Shown piece by piece: positions 25,401-34,722 of a DNA stretch of 64,000 nucleotides (position 1 is the first letter of the stretch; every line of letters begins with the position of its first letter). Under the pieces are notes generated by a model. That model did no database searches and was not told where the DNA came from. It was given only the letters and a program-made list of their open reading frames with translations. The position numbers and the translations under genes were made by a program. Origin of the DNA: Streptomyces sp. Tue6028 (lineage in GTDB: Bacteria; Actinomycetota; Actinomycetes; Streptomycetales; Streptomycetaceae); the NCBI RefSeq assembly GCF_002300165.1, contig NZ_MLCE01000026.1, positions 186,001 through 250,000 of the forward strand, given 5' to 3'.

Positions 25401-26200
25401 GAGGCCCTCGCGGACGGCGCGGGCGTGCCTGCCGACGCGGACGGCGGGGCCGGGGGCGCGGCGGAGGGTGTGGGTGTGGCGGAGGGAGTGGCGGAGGGCG
25501 TGGGTGTGGCGGCCCCGGTGGGAGGCCCGACGCGGAGGATCTCGTCCCGCGTCGCGAGCATCGCGTTCTGGTGCGGATCCCAGCTCCAGACCGTGCGGAA
25601 CTCGTAGCCCGGCAGTGTCGACGGCGAGCGGATGATCACCTGGCGGCCCGCGAGCTCCACGCTGACCACTCTGTCCGCGGTCCCCATCACCTGCACCAGC
25701 CTGTGGTCCAGGAACGTGTAGACGCGCACCGCGAGCTGGTCCGCGGGGAAGCGGATGCCGAGCACCATGTCGTCCTTGCCGTCCCCGGTCAGATCGCGGT
25801 AGTACGCCTGGAGGACCGGGCACTTCTCGCCGGTCGCGCCCTTCTTGCCGCAGTCCTTCAGCCGGTCGGCGGTCTGCGCGTACGTCGCGTGCGGACCGCT
25901 GTACTCGGCCGGGTGCGCGGCGACCTCCGCGCGCACCACGGCGAGCGGGTCCACCTTGTGGATGTCGTCGCCGGGCGCAGTGATGCCCTTGACCGTCTCG
26001 GTGTCGGCCTCCCCGTAGTCGATGGCGGGCGTGGAGGCCGGCGGCAGCTGGGGCCACAGCCGGGTCGGGCCGACGGCGGTGGGCGTCGCGCCCGCGCCGC
26101 GCAGGTCGCCCGGGTCGCCGCAGCCCGCCGGCGCCGCCACCAGCAGGGCGCTCGCGGCGGCGGCACCGAGGGCTGTGCGCGCACGGCGGCTGTGGATCAC
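25397..26200 (-). CDS. Putative lipoprotein upstream of the sensor kinase
   Basis: A 267-residue exported protein with a probable lipobox (VAAPAGC, Cys near residue 27; the proline at -3 is atypical). The mature part contains 'YYRDLTGDGKDDMVLGIRF', an FG-GAP/EF-hand-like DxDxDG calcium-binding segment, and ends in a Pro/Thr/Ser/Ala low-complexity tail. GTG 26200 has GGGAG upstream. Its coupling to the kinase gene suggests it modulates sensing, as CseA does for CseC, though it is not clearly a CseA homologue. Confidence 0.82.
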   Translation of the reverse strand: MIHSRRARTALGAAAASALLVAAPAGCGDPGDLRGAGATPTAVGPTRLWPQLPPASTPAIDYGEADTETVKGITAPGDDIHKVDPLAVVRAEVAAHPAEYSGPHATYAQTADRLKDCGKKGATGEKCPVLQAYYRDLTGDGKDDMVLGIRFPADQLAVRVYTFLDHRLVQVMGTADRVVSVELAGRQVIIRSPSTLPGYEFRTVWSWDPHQNAMLATRDEILRVGPPTGAATPTPSATPSATPTPSAAPPAPPSASAGTPAPSARAS

Positions 26201-26579
26201 TGCACTCCCGCGTCCGGGCCACCCCGGCTCGCAGGCGCTCGGGCACGGGGTCGGCGTGGAGAACGATGTCGTCGAAGCGGTGACCGTCCGCGACCGGTTC
26301 GCGACGGGTGTGCGGACACGGCGCGAGATGATCGGTCGCCGTATACACCTTATTCGTATGGAAGTCCTTTTTGTTCAGCCACCGGGCCGCGCCGCCGTCC
26401 CGAGGGCCGCGTCCGTCCTCCCGTGGACCGCGTCCGCCCTCCCGCGTGCCGCGCCCGTCCTCCCGCGTGCCGTGCGCTCCTGCCGGGCGGTGCGCCTGCC
26501 CCGGCGACATCGGGTGCGCGCCCGGGTCGGACCGCGCGCGACCCCTGTGGGTGCGGTCGCGGACGAGCCTCCCGCCGGC
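26201..26579. other. 379-bp region with degenerate repeats
   Basis: Upstream of the lipoprotein-kinase operon and downstream of the phosphatase gene. Bases about 26,385-26,480 contain degenerate copies of a 'cgtcctcccgcgtgccgcg' unit. An AT-rich stretch near 26,340-26,380 may hold the promoter of the operon. ORFs crossing it look like artefacts of the repeats. Confidence 0.5.
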
Positions 26580-27122
26580 TCACGGCTCCGCGAGCTCCTC
26601 CAGGAGCCGGGCGGTGGCGAGCCCGGCGCGCAGGTACTCCTCGAAGAGCTCGTTGTGCAGCGCCCAGGGCGAGCGCCGGCTCCGTATCAGCCGGATCGCC
26701 TCGTCGGTGGAGTGCCCGGCCAGGACGAGCGCGTGCGCCACGACCAGTCCCGAACGGTTGTAGCCGTGGTAACAGCGGACCAGGACCCGGCGCCCCGCCT
26801 CCAGCGCGTCGTCCGCCGCCTGGGCGAGCCGGATCACGCCCGCCAGCTGCGTACCGTCGAGGGGTCCGTCCGGAATCGGCCATACATGGTGCTCTATCCC
26901 CGGGTCCGGCCCGTGCCCCGGCAGCCGCAGCAGCGTGAGCACGAGGTCGAACTCGTCGTGCACGACGGCGAATTCCGGCTGCCCGGCGCGGCCCGCGAAC
27001 GCGTGCCCGCCCATCCACAGGCCGGGCACGATCTCGCTCCACGGGCTGTCCGGAGCCGGTACATCGGGTTGTGTCCTGCGGGTCCGCAACGGCGCCTCCC
27101 ACCCAACTCCCCAGCTGTCCAC
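26580..27122 (-). CDS. Dual-specificity/tyrosine phosphatase-like protein
   Basis: A 180-residue protein with the CX5R P-loop 'VRCYHGYNRSGLVVAH' (about 115-130), an upstream region with 'PIPDGPL' supplying a candidate general acid, and 'WALHNELFEEYL' near the C-terminus. This fits the DSP/PTP fold. The histidine usual before the cysteine is replaced by Arg. The GTG at 27122 has no ribosome site, while TTG 27089 is preceded by GGGAGG, so the true start may be 11 codons later. It is divergent from the NERD gene. Confidence 0.82.
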   Translation of the reverse strand: MDSWGVGWEAPLRTRRTQPDVPAPDSPWSEIVPGLWMGGHAFAGRAGQPEFAVVHDEFDLVLTLLRLPGHGPDPGIEHHVWPIPDGPLDGTQLAGVIRLAQAADDALEAGRRVLVRCYHGYNRSGLVVAHALVLAGHSTDEAIRLIRSRRSPWALHNELFEEYLRAGLATARLLEELAEP

Positions 27123-27187
27123 AAAGGTATCCGGGTTCTTGCCCCTGGAGCACCCCGCCTGTTCCCATGGTCAAGGGGTGATGGTGC

Positions 27188-27991
27188 ATGAAGGGACTGC
27201 GCGTCGTACCGACCTGGCGGCACGGTCAGGAGCGGCTGTACGTGTGCCTGACGGACGGCAGGAACGTCGCCTGGTACGACCGCGAGACGGCCCGGGTCAA
27301 CCTGCTCAGCGAGGACCGGCGCGAGGACGTGCTCGACGCGCTCGGCCCGTTCCTGTCCGGCCCCGTGACGGTGGGCCCGCCGCCCGTCCCGACCCCGGCC
27401 GAGCTGGCCCGGCTGACCCTCCACCCCGACGACGACCTCGCGCCCAACCGGCCCGGCGAGGCCCTGGTGGTCGCCCTCGACCGAGACCCCGGCCCGCCAC
27501 GCCGCCTGCGGCCCGACCCGCGGCGCCGCGCGCTCGCCGCCGAGCAGGCGGTCGGCGAGGCCCTGGACCGGATGGAGGGCGCGGGGTGGCACACCCTCCA
27601 CTCCGTGCCCCTGCCCGGCGGCGAACGCATCCACCACCTGGTCGTCGGCCCGGCCGGCATCTTCGCCGTACGCACCCTCTACGCGCGCAAACAGCGCGTC
27701 CTCGTCACCGACCCCATGGTCACCGTCGGCCGCCACGAACCGCGTCCGCTGCTGCGCCGGCTCCGCGCGGACGCCGACCGCGCCGCGTACGCGCTGACCG
27801 CCGAGGTCCACCCCGTGCTGGCCGTGGCGGGCCCCGCCACCCTGGACGTCGTGGCACCACCGCGGGAGATCCGCATCCTCCAGGACGCCGACTTGTCGAA
27901 CCTCGCCCGCCTCGGCGGCGTCCTGAAGCCGGCCGACGTCGAGGCCCTCCACGCCATGGCCCGCGACCGCCACACCTGGCTGCGCGTTTAG
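27188..27991 (+). CDS. NERD-domain protein
   Basis: A 267-residue protein with a nuclease-related NERD domain over about residues 115-235: 'AEQAVGEALDRMEGAGWHTLHSVPL', 'HHLVVGPAGIFAVRT', a following basic strand, and the C-terminal 'LARLGGVLKPADVEALHAMA'. NERD domains share the restriction-endonuclease-like core. The acidic residue before 'hxVGPAG' is replaced here by His, so catalysis is doubtful. ATG 27188 follows AGGGGTGATG. Convergent with the ligD-like gene. Confidence 0.88.
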   Translation: MKGLRVVPTWRHGQERLYVCLTDGRNVAWYDRETARVNLLSEDRREDVLDALGPFLSGPVTVGPPPVPTPAELARLTLHPDDDLAPNRPGEALVVALDRDPGPPRRLRPDPRRRALAAEQAVGEALDRMEGAGWHTLHSVPLPGGERIHHLVVGPAGIFAVRTLYARKQRVLVTDPMVTVGRHEPRPLLRRLRADADRAAYALTAEVHPVLAVAGPATLDVVAPPREIRILQDADLSNLARLGGVLKPADVEALHAMARDRHTWLRV

Positions 27992-28016
27992 GGCGGCGAA
28001 GCGCCGCCCTGGGCCG

Positions 28017-28898
28017 TCACGGCAGGGCGGCCGCCCGCCCCGCGTCGAACAGGGGCGCCAGCAGATCCCCGTACCGCTCCAGCCTCGGCACGACGTCCGG
28101 AGCGAGGAAGGCGAGCTGTGACGCCCGCGTGCAGGACGCGACCTCGTCCCACGTCACCGGCGTGGACACGGTGGGCTCGGGCCGCGCGCGCAGCGTGTAC
28201 GGCGTCGCCGTGGTCTTGCGCGCCGCGTTCTGGCTGAAGTCGACGAACACCTTGCCCGGCCGCAGGTTCTTCGTCATGCGGTGCGTGACCCGCCCCGGCA
28301 TCGCCCGCTCGGCCTCGACGGCGAGTTCCTTCGCGTACGCGCTGACGTCCTCGGACGGCGTCGGCGCCACAGGGGCGAGCAGATGCAGCCCCTTGGCCCC
28401 CGACGTCTTCGCGTACGCCTCGATCCCGTCCTCGCCCAGCCGCTCCCGCAGCCACAGGGCCACCTCGCAGCACTCGACCACCGTCGCCGGCGCCCCCGGG
28501 TCCAGGTCGAGGACCAGCCGGTCGGCGATCCCGGGCGTGCCGATGGTCCACTGCGGCGTGTGGAACTCGGTCACCAGGTTCGCCGCCCACATCAGCGAGG
28601 CGAGGTCCTGGACCAGGACCATGCGGGCGGGTCCCTCCATGCGCGGCACCTCGGCGGTCGTGACCCAGCCGGGCGTACCCGGCGGCACGTTCTTGGTGAA
28701 GAAGACCTGGCCCTCGGGCCCGTCCGGGTAGCGCAGGAAGGACACCGGCCGGTCGCGCAGGTGCGGGAGCAGGGCGTCCGCCACCGTCGCGCAGTAGTGC
28801 AGCGCCTCGCCCTTGGTGAAGCCGGTGGCGGGATAGAGGACCTTCTCCAGGTTGCTGAGCGCGAGCCTTCGCCCCTCCACCTCCGTGATCGGCGTCAT
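28017..28898 (-). CDS. LigD-type polymerase/primase (NHEJ)
   Basis: A 293-residue stand-alone polymerase domain of the LigD family, an archaeo-eukaryotic primase fold that fills gaps at double-strand breaks together with Ku. Motifs are 'LSNLEKVLYPATGFTKGEALHYC' at the N-terminus, 'FTKNVPPGTP', the metal-binding 'RLVLDLDPG', 'AKTSGAKGLHLL', and 'VFVDFSQNAARKTTATPYTLRA'. No ligase or 3'-phosphoesterase domain is attached. The start at 28898 begins just before the conserved region; the longer frame overlaps the Ku promoter. It is divergent from the Ku gene 58 bp away. Confidence 0.94.
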   Translation of the reverse strand: MTPITEVEGRRLALSNLEKVLYPATGFTKGEALHYCATVADALLPHLRDRPVSFLRYPDGPEGQVFFTKNVPPGTPGWVTTAEVPRMEGPARMVLVQDLASLMWAANLVTEFHTPQWTIGTPGIADRLVLDLDPGAPATVVECCEVALWLRERLGEDGIEAYAKTSGAKGLHLLAPVAPTPSEDVSAYAKELAVEAERAMPGRVTHRMTKNLRPGKVFVDFSQNAARKTTATPYTLRARPEPTVSTPVTWDEVASCTRASQLAFLAPDVVPRLERYGDLLAPLFDAGRAAALP

Positions 28899-28956
28899 AC
28901 GATGAGAATCCCACGAAACCGGCTGATATCGGATATCGATCGGAAGGATGCCGCAC

Positions 28957-30096
28957 GTGCGATCCATCTGGAACGGCGCCATCTCCTTCGGCCTGGTCAG
29001 CATCCCCATCAAGCTCGTGAACGCCACGGAGAGCCACTCGATCTCCTTCCGCCAGATCCACACCGACGACGGTGGCAGGATCCGCTACCGCAAGGTCTGC
29101 GAACTGGAGGACCGCGAGGTCACGACCCCGGAGATCGGCAAGGCGTACGAGGATGCCGACGGCACGCTCATCCCGATCACGGACGAGGACCTGGCCTCAC
29201 TGCCGATCCCCACCGCCCGGACCATCGAGATCGTCGCCTTCGTGCCGGCCGACCGGATCGACCCGCTCCAGATGGACACCGCGTACTACCTCTCCGCCAA
29301 CGGCGTGCCCGCCGCCAAGCCGTACACCCTGCTGCGCGAGGCCCTGAAGCGCAGCAACAAGGTCGCCATCGCCAAGTTCGCCCTGCGCGGGCGCGAGCGG
29401 CTGGGCATGCTGCGGGTCGTCGACGACGTCATCGCCATGCACGGCCTTCTCTGGCCGGACGAGATCCGCGCCACGGACGAGGTCGCCCCGGACACCGGCG
29501 TCACCGTCCGCGAGCAGGAACTGGACCTCGCCGACGCGCTGATGGACACCCTCGGCGAGGTCGACCTCGAAGACCTGCACGACGACTACCGCGAAGCCGT
29601 CGAGGAACTCATCACCGCCAAGGCCTCCGGCGTGGAGGCGCCCAGCATGCCCGAGCGCGAGGCGGGCGGCGGCAAGGTGCTGGACCTGATGGCCGCGCTG
29701 GAGAAGAGCGTGCGCGTGGCCAAGGAGTCGCGGGGCGAGGCGGCCGGCGGGGAAGCGGGTGCGGCGGAAGCGGGCGGGGAGGCGGAGGTCACCCCGCTCC
29801 CGGCCCGCCGCAAGTCCGCCCGTACGGCCCCCAAGGAGGTCGGCGGCAAGAAGTCCACGTCGACGAAGCGGACGGCGGCCAGGAAGACCACGGCCCAGAA
29901 GTCGGCGGCGCACAAGTCGACGGCGCAGAAGTCGACGGCCCGGAAGTCGACCAGCCAGAAGACGGCGTCCGGCACGGCGTCCAAGAGCACGTCCAAGACC
30001 GCCAAGAGCACCGGCAAGGAGGCGGCGGCCAAGAAGACCGCCGCCAAGAAGACGGCCGCGAAGAAGACGACGGGACGCAAGCGGGCTTCCGCCTGA
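28957..30096 (+). CDS. ku: Ku protein (NHEJ DNA-end binding)
   Basis: A 379-residue bacterial Ku. The core (1-260) starts with 'MRSIWNGAISFGLVSIPIKL' and includes 'YLSANGVPAAKPYTLLREAL' and 'ELITAKASG', forming the ring that threads DNA ends. Residues about 290-379 are a Lys/Ala/Thr/Ser-rich tail with repeated KKTA, KSTA and ARKS units like histone H1, expected to bind DNA without sequence preference. GTG 28957 is favoured over ATG 28948 because GGAAGG lies nine bases before it and Ku proteins normally begin at this residue. Confidence 0.96.
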   Translation: MRSIWNGAISFGLVSIPIKLVNATESHSISFRQIHTDDGGRIRYRKVCELEDREVTTPEIGKAYEDADGTLIPITDEDLASLPIPTARTIEIVAFVPADRIDPLQMDTAYYLSANGVPAAKPYTLLREALKRSNKVAIAKFALRGRERLGMLRVVDDVIAMHGLLWPDEIRATDEVAPDTGVTVREQELDLADALMDTLGEVDLEDLHDDYREAVEELITAKASGVEAPSMPEREAGGGKVLDLMAALEKSVRVAKESRGEAAGGEAGAAEAGGEAEVTPLPARRKSARTAPKEVGGKKSTSTKRTAARKTTAQKSAAHKSTAQKSTARKSTSQKTASGTASKSTSKTAKSTGKEAAAKKTAAKKTAAKKTTGRKRASA

Positions 30097-30360
30097 GGGC
30101 GGGGTCGACGGGCTCGACGGGCTCGGCGGGCGCGCCGCGGGCGGAGCCGTGCGGAGACCGGCCCCGGGCCGGGGCCCGTGGGGACCGTTGCCGCGAGGCC
30201 CGCTCCAGGGGTCCGGGCAGGGGTTCCCGTGGCCCGACGGACCGGACCGTTAGCCCCTCCGGAGGCCGACCCCCTACACCCGGAGGACCCGCCCTCGCAG
30301 GTGGGCGCCCCATACGCCCGGGCGCCCCTCCCGCGTAGGCGTGGTCCGACGGGTCCGGGG

Positions 30361-32127
30361 TCAGGCCGTGCGGCGCAGGGCCAGTACCGCGTTGTGGCCG
30401 CCGAAGCCGAAGGAGTTGCTGAGCGCCAGGTCGCCGAGGGCCGGAAGGGCACGGGGAGCCTTGGTGACCACGTCCAGCTCGATGGCGTCGTCCTGCTCCT
30501 CGCAGCCGATGGTCGGCGGGATCAGGCCGTGATGGAGCGTGAGGACGGTGGCCACCGCCTCCACCCCGCCCGCCGCGCCCTGGAGATGACCGAGGTGCCC
30601 CTTGAGCGCGGTCACCGGGACGTCCCCGCCGAGTACGGCACGCAGAGCGCTCGCCTCGGCGAGGTCGCCGTCCGTGGTGGCGGTGGCATGGGCGTTGACG
30701 TGCACGACGTCCACCGCGTGGGCGCCCGCGTCCCGTACCGCCCGGCGCAGCGCGAGCGCGACACCACTGCCCGACGGGTCCGGCGCCGCCATGTGGTGGG
30801 CGTCGGCCGACAGCCCCCAGCCGGCGGCCTCGCAGTAGATCCGCGCGCCCCGTGCGCGCGCGTGCTCCTCGGACTCCAGCAGCAGGAAGCCCGCCCCCTC
30901 GCCGTTGACGAAGCCGTCACGGTCCTTGGCGAAGGGCCGCGACGGGCTGGTGGCGCCGAGCCCATGGGTGGACAGGGCGCGCATCGCCGCGAACGAGGCC
31001 ATGATCGCCGGGGTGACCACGGCCTCGGCGCCACCTGCGAGGGCCACGTCGACGTGCCCGTACCGGATGCGGTCGATGGCCTGCCCGATGGCCTCGGTGC
31101 CGGACGCGCACGCGCTGGTCACCGTGCGGGCCTCGCCCGTGATCCGCAGTGCGAGCGACACCTGGGAGGCGGCCTGCGAGGGCACCGTCATCGGCGTGGT
31201 CAGCGGTGACACGGCGCGAGGCCCTTTGTCGCGGAGCTTGCGGTCACCGCCGACCAGCACGGAGGCGTCGCCGAGGATGGCGCCGACGCTCACACCGACG
31301 CGCTCGGGGTCCAGCCCGCTCTCGGCGGTGCCGGCCACGTCGAACCCGGCGTTCTGCCACGCCTCGCGCGCGGCGAGCACCGCCAGCTGGGCGGCGCGGT
31401 TCATCCGCCGCGCCTGCGGCCGCGGCAGTAGCCCGGCCGGGTCGACGGGGACGCTGCCCGCCACCCGTACGGGCAGTTCGGCGAACTCCTCGCCCTCCAG
31501 CTCCCGTATCCCGCAGCGGCCTTCCACCAGCCCCTGCCAGAGCTCCTCGACGCCGATGCCAAGTGGCGTGACCGCACCGAGGCCGGTGACGACGACCCGC
31601 CGGGGCGTGCCTGCCCCGCCCGCCGCGTCGCGCCGCGGCCGGGGGAAGTGCCGTACGACACGACCGTCCTGGGCCGCGGCGTCGAGACGCTCGCGCAGCA
31701 CGGCGTCCGGCACGGGCTCCTCGGTCCGGCTCTCCAGGTCCCGGTGCCACCGGCCCCACCGGCGGGTGTACGACTCCTCGACGGCCTTGGGGTCGACGGT
31801 GCGCAGCGAGGTGACGCGGTCACCATCACGGAACTCCACCTCGGTGAGATCGGCCGACGTGATCCGCGGAATTCCGGAGACGTCCATGCGACGGCAGGCC
31901 ACCGTCACCCGGTGGTCGCGCTCGAGCACCTGGTCGTGATCGATTCCCCCGAGGGGCGGCCGCAGGGTCAGCCGAATGGTGTGCGGGCTTTCCGGAAGTG
32001 TGTGCATGACCACGTGCCACGTGTCCTCCGCCACCTCTTGTTCCGAGAGGGCGAGGAGATCACCGGGAATCACTTCGGCGACGGTGACGGCGTGGGGCTG
32101 TACGGGAACGTCGGACGAAACGCGCAT
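30361..32127 (-). CDS. Beta-ketoacyl synthase with unusual N-terminal domain
   Basis: A 588-residue protein. Residues about 175-585 are a KAS II/FabF-type condensing enzyme that starts 'RRVVVTGLGAVTPLG' and keeps Cys-340 ('TSACASG'), His-480 ('NAHATAT') and His-514 ('GHLGHLQGAAGG'). This is the Cys-His-His triad for decarboxylative Claisen condensation. Residues 1-170 are extra: a compact beta-rich segment with no family I recognise and a charged linker. No acyl carrier protein or other fatty-acid/polyketide gene is adjacent. ATG 32127 follows GAAGG. Substrate unknown. Confidence 0.88.
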   Translation of the reverse strand: MRVSSDVPVQPHAVTVAEVIPGDLLALSEQEVAEDTWHVVMHTLPESPHTIRLTLRPPLGGIDHDQVLERDHRVTVACRRMDVSGIPRITSADLTEVEFRDGDRVTSLRTVDPKAVEESYTRRWGRWHRDLESRTEEPVPDAVLRERLDAAAQDGRVVRHFPRPRRDAAGGAGTPRRVVVTGLGAVTPLGIGVEELWQGLVEGRCGIRELEGEEFAELPVRVAGSVPVDPAGLLPRPQARRMNRAAQLAVLAAREAWQNAGFDVAGTAESGLDPERVGVSVGAILGDASVLVGGDRKLRDKGPRAVSPLTTPMTVPSQAASQVSLALRITGEARTVTSACASGTEAIGQAIDRIRYGHVDVALAGGAEAVVTPAIMASFAAMRALSTHGLGATSPSRPFAKDRDGFVNGEGAGFLLLESEEHARARGARIYCEAAGWGLSADAHHMAAPDPSGSGVALALRRAVRDAGAHAVDVVHVNAHATATTDGDLAEASALRAVLGGDVPVTALKGHLGHLQGAAGGVEAVATVLTLHHGLIPPTIGCEEQDDAIELDVVTKAPRALPALGDLALSNSFGFGGHNAVLALRRTA

Positions 32128-33329
32128 GGCGGAGCCTTCGGTGCATGGGGGGAATGTCGGCATCAACGGTCGCCGACGATTCGCCAGTTGCCTAGGTTTC
32201 CGTGCCCGGTAGTGCGCAACGTCACGAATACCGCGAAATCGATTCCCGTACCGCCAAGGACGCCGAAATGTCGCATGGAATATGCCAATGGCATATGTTC
32301 ACGCGGCCCGAAATTCCACACCTGCCCGCAGATCCCACAGAAACTGAACTACCACCGCTGTGAACGGTCGCGGCATCTCACCGTACGACGCACGGACACG
32401 GCGTCATGTCCTTTTACAGCAGCCGGACTTGGAGATTACTGGGAGAAGTCGACACCCTGCGCCAGTGTCACCCGCCCTGAATAGTTCACCATGTTGGTCG
32501 CCCGGCGCATGTACGCGCCAGTTGCTGACCTTGAGGAAGTCCGCCGGCCTCGACCGAACGACCGATCACGAGGCCCCATCACGGTCACGGTGAGGACACG
32601 AAGCCTGTGGTCGGCCCCACCACGCCCCGGGTCGCCCCCACCATTCGCTCGCCAGCCCAGCGGTCACGAAGCGGCTGGGACCGGTAGACAGTTACACACC
32701 GCAGAACCGACAGCACCGGCCGACTACACAGAAGCAGGCCCGATCCATTGCGCACAGCTCGCTCGTTTTCCCCGCGGAGTTCGATCCCTTCGCGCCCATT
32801 GGCGCACCGCCGCCCAGGACGCCCAGTCCCGGCTGAGCTGCTGGACTCCGGTGCTGTTCACCGACGTTGATGTCAGCGATGGATGTCGCTTGGCCGCGGA
32901 ATCGGAATTGAGTCCCAGTTCTTCCACGAGGTGGTTGCGGCTGGTGACTACGCGTCGGGGAAGGACGTAGGCGAGCCGCCAGGTGGCGCCGGCCGCATTG
33001 GAGAGAGGAGCGAGGCAGGGAAGCTGCCCTGTCGAGCGCCTGCGCGATGCGGTGGAAGCTGTCCACTCCCCGGAGCTGGTTGCGATGCCGCGGCATCTGT
33101 AATGGCAGCAATCGGGTATCCACGGTCGGCCTCTGGTCGAGGCTGCGAGGACTGCATCGGTTGCTGTCTTCCGTGTGACATCCACAACGGAATGGGGATC
33201 TTGAGACGGCCGTGGAAGCGGACATACCGTATGCGGGTACTGACCTCAACTGCCCATTGACCAAGGCCTAGTTGGAGTCAGTTATCGCTCCAGGCGATCC
33301 AACGCTACCCACACAAAACGGGGTTGACC
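32128..33329. other. 1.2-kb gene-poor variable region
   Basis: No ORF here has both a ribosome site and convincing codon use. Several overlapping frames on both strands (for example 32491-32970 plus and 32692-33264 minus) run through it without recognisable domains. GC content is lower and more uneven than in the core. It probably holds remnants of lost genes at the left edge of a variable zone that ends at the AICE. Also contains the ketoacyl synthase promoter. Confidence 0.5.
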
Positions 33330-33728
33330 TTGAAAGCTCTTCGTAAGTCCGTGCTGTTTGCCGCAGCCGCCGCGGCCCTGACCGCCGGAGCCGTCATCGC
33401 CCCGGCTGCGTCGGCCGGCGCGGCTGAACTGAAGCCCGCGAAGTCAGGCATGGCCGTCATCAACATCAACTCATCGTTGAGGTCGGCGAGCGGTGAGACT
33501 CACACCAAGGACGTCGGTGGTGGCTCCTGGACCTATGGCTGGGAGCTGACGACCGGCGGCAAGCGCTGTTTCTCCCACTACTTCCATGGCTCGAAGATGC
33601 ACCATGCGACGGCGCGAATAGGCAACGCCGAGAACAAGGATTACGCCTTCGCCCGACAAACGGCCAAGGCCAGCGCAACGGCAGGCTCCGCGTACACGTG
33701 CAACGCGTATTGGAGCCTCGACGAGTAG
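33330..33728 (+). CDS. Lactococcin 972 family bacteriocin-like secreted peptide
   Basis: A 132-residue precursor with a Sec signal (basic 'KALRKS', hydrophobic Ala-rich core, cut near 'ASAGAAE'). The mature C-terminal part reads 'VGGGSWTYGWE', 'CFSHYFHGSKMHHATARIG', 'ASATAGSAYTCNAYW', the pattern of lactococcin 972. That small protein binds lipid II and blocks septum formation. The two Cys may form a disulfide. TTG 33330 is preferred over TTG 33324 because GGGG sits six bases before it. The membrane protein and ABC transporter found next to lactococcin genes in Firmicutes are absent; a small membrane protein follows 410 bp downstream. Confidence 0.8.
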   Translation: MKALRKSVLFAAAAAALTAGAVIAPAASAGAAELKPAKSGMAVININSSLRSASGETHTKDVGGGSWTYGWELTTGGKRCFSHYFHGSKMHHATARIGNAENKDYAFARQTAKASATAGSAYTCNAYWSLDE

Positions 33729-34137
33729 GCTCTGCGGCCGCGCCAACACTCAAGGGGGTCCGCGAAGCCACGCCTGTCCGGTGAGTGGGTGCTCTCACCA
33801 CGAGCCTCACGCTGAAGGCGAATTGGGCGACTTCGCGGACACTCCCGAAACCCGTCAACCCTTCGCCTCCGCATCCCCTTCGCGAGCGAGCGTGGGGAGG
33901 CTGCCGTGTCACTCGCCCCGCCGTCCGACCCGCGAGCGACACGGTGAGCACCTCCGCCGTTCCGGCAAGGGAACCGCCACACCACATCAGTTATTCACTC
34001 AGCGCCTCATGTCCCACCGACCTCACCGGTTGGGTTGAGCGAATAGCAGCCGTGAACTCACGACGACGACGATCGGAGACCTGTGCAGAGGCCGGGTCTC
34101 AGACGCCTGGTTACCGAAAAGGACTCTGTGGAACGCC
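33729..34137. other. 409-bp intergenic region, nothing supported
   Basis: Short overlapping frames on both strands, with no ribosome site, no recognisable protein and no strong hairpin. AAAAGGA at 34117-34123 could serve the membrane-protein gene but is 14 bases from its GTG. Confidence 0.4.
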
Positions 34138-34704
34138 GTGTTCTCATCACGCTCCTTCATCTTGGCACCCGTGGCCGCGCTGGCAGCCGGTGCGGCACTC
34201 GGAGTCCTCACCCGCCTCCTTGAGACGAACACCTCCACGGCAGGCCGTTCCGCGTATCTCGTCCTGAACGAGGCATGGCCCTGGTCGGCCCTGGCCTTCT
34301 GTGCCGGCCTCGCCTGCGCATCCAGGGTCGCGTCCGCCGCCGTGGCTGCAGCGTCCCTGGCAGCGGCTGTCACTGCCTACTACGCGGTGCATGAGCAGAC
34401 CACCTGGGCAGGGGCTTTGTCGGCCACACTCGCATGGGGTGCGGTCGCTCTGGCAGTCGGGCCCATTCTGGGACTGGCGGGGAACCTGGCACGCAAGCGT
34501 GGACTTCGCGGTCTCCCCTTTCGACTGATGATCCCACTGCTGGCTGTCGTGGAGACGTCGGCGCGGCTGCGAGCCGAGGTCTCAGTGCAAGGGCCAGTCG
34601 GTGAGACAGCATGGAGCATTACCCGCCTTGCAGCGGTAGCTGCCTGTCTCGCCCTGGCCGCACACACAATGCTGATCAACCGGCGGCACCGGAGTGAAGG
34701 GTGA
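34138..34704 (+). CDS. Small polytopic membrane protein
   Basis: A 188-residue protein with about five hydrophobic segments: near 5-25, 45-65, 70-85, 95-120 and 160-178. Charged linkers include 'RLLETNTSTAGRSAY', 'NLARKRGLRGLPFR' and 'ETSARLRAEVSV'. No family is recognised with confidence; the size and a W-rich central helix resemble DUF6518-type proteins. It may be an immunity protein for the lactococcin-like peptide, but the 410-bp gap makes this speculative. The GTG start is weakly supported. Confidence 0.6.
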   Translation: MFSSRSFILAPVAALAAGAALGVLTRLLETNTSTAGRSAYLVLNEAWPWSALAFCAGLACASRVASAAVAAASLAAAVTAYYAVHEQTTWAGALSATLAWGAVALAVGPILGLAGNLARKRGLRGLPFRLMIPLLAVVETSARLRAEVSVQGPVGETAWSITRLAAVAACLALAAHTMLINRRHRSEG

Positions 34705-34722
34705 AGCCCTGCGGCCCACCGG

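Noticed and set aside
25401..26510. Frame continuous with the histidine kinase upstream of its ATG
   Set aside because: Runs through the lipoprotein gene in another frame; composition is Arg/Gly noise.
32692..33264. 190-codon minus-strand ORF
   Set aside because: No ribosome site, mixed frames and no recognisable motif; left as unexplained region.
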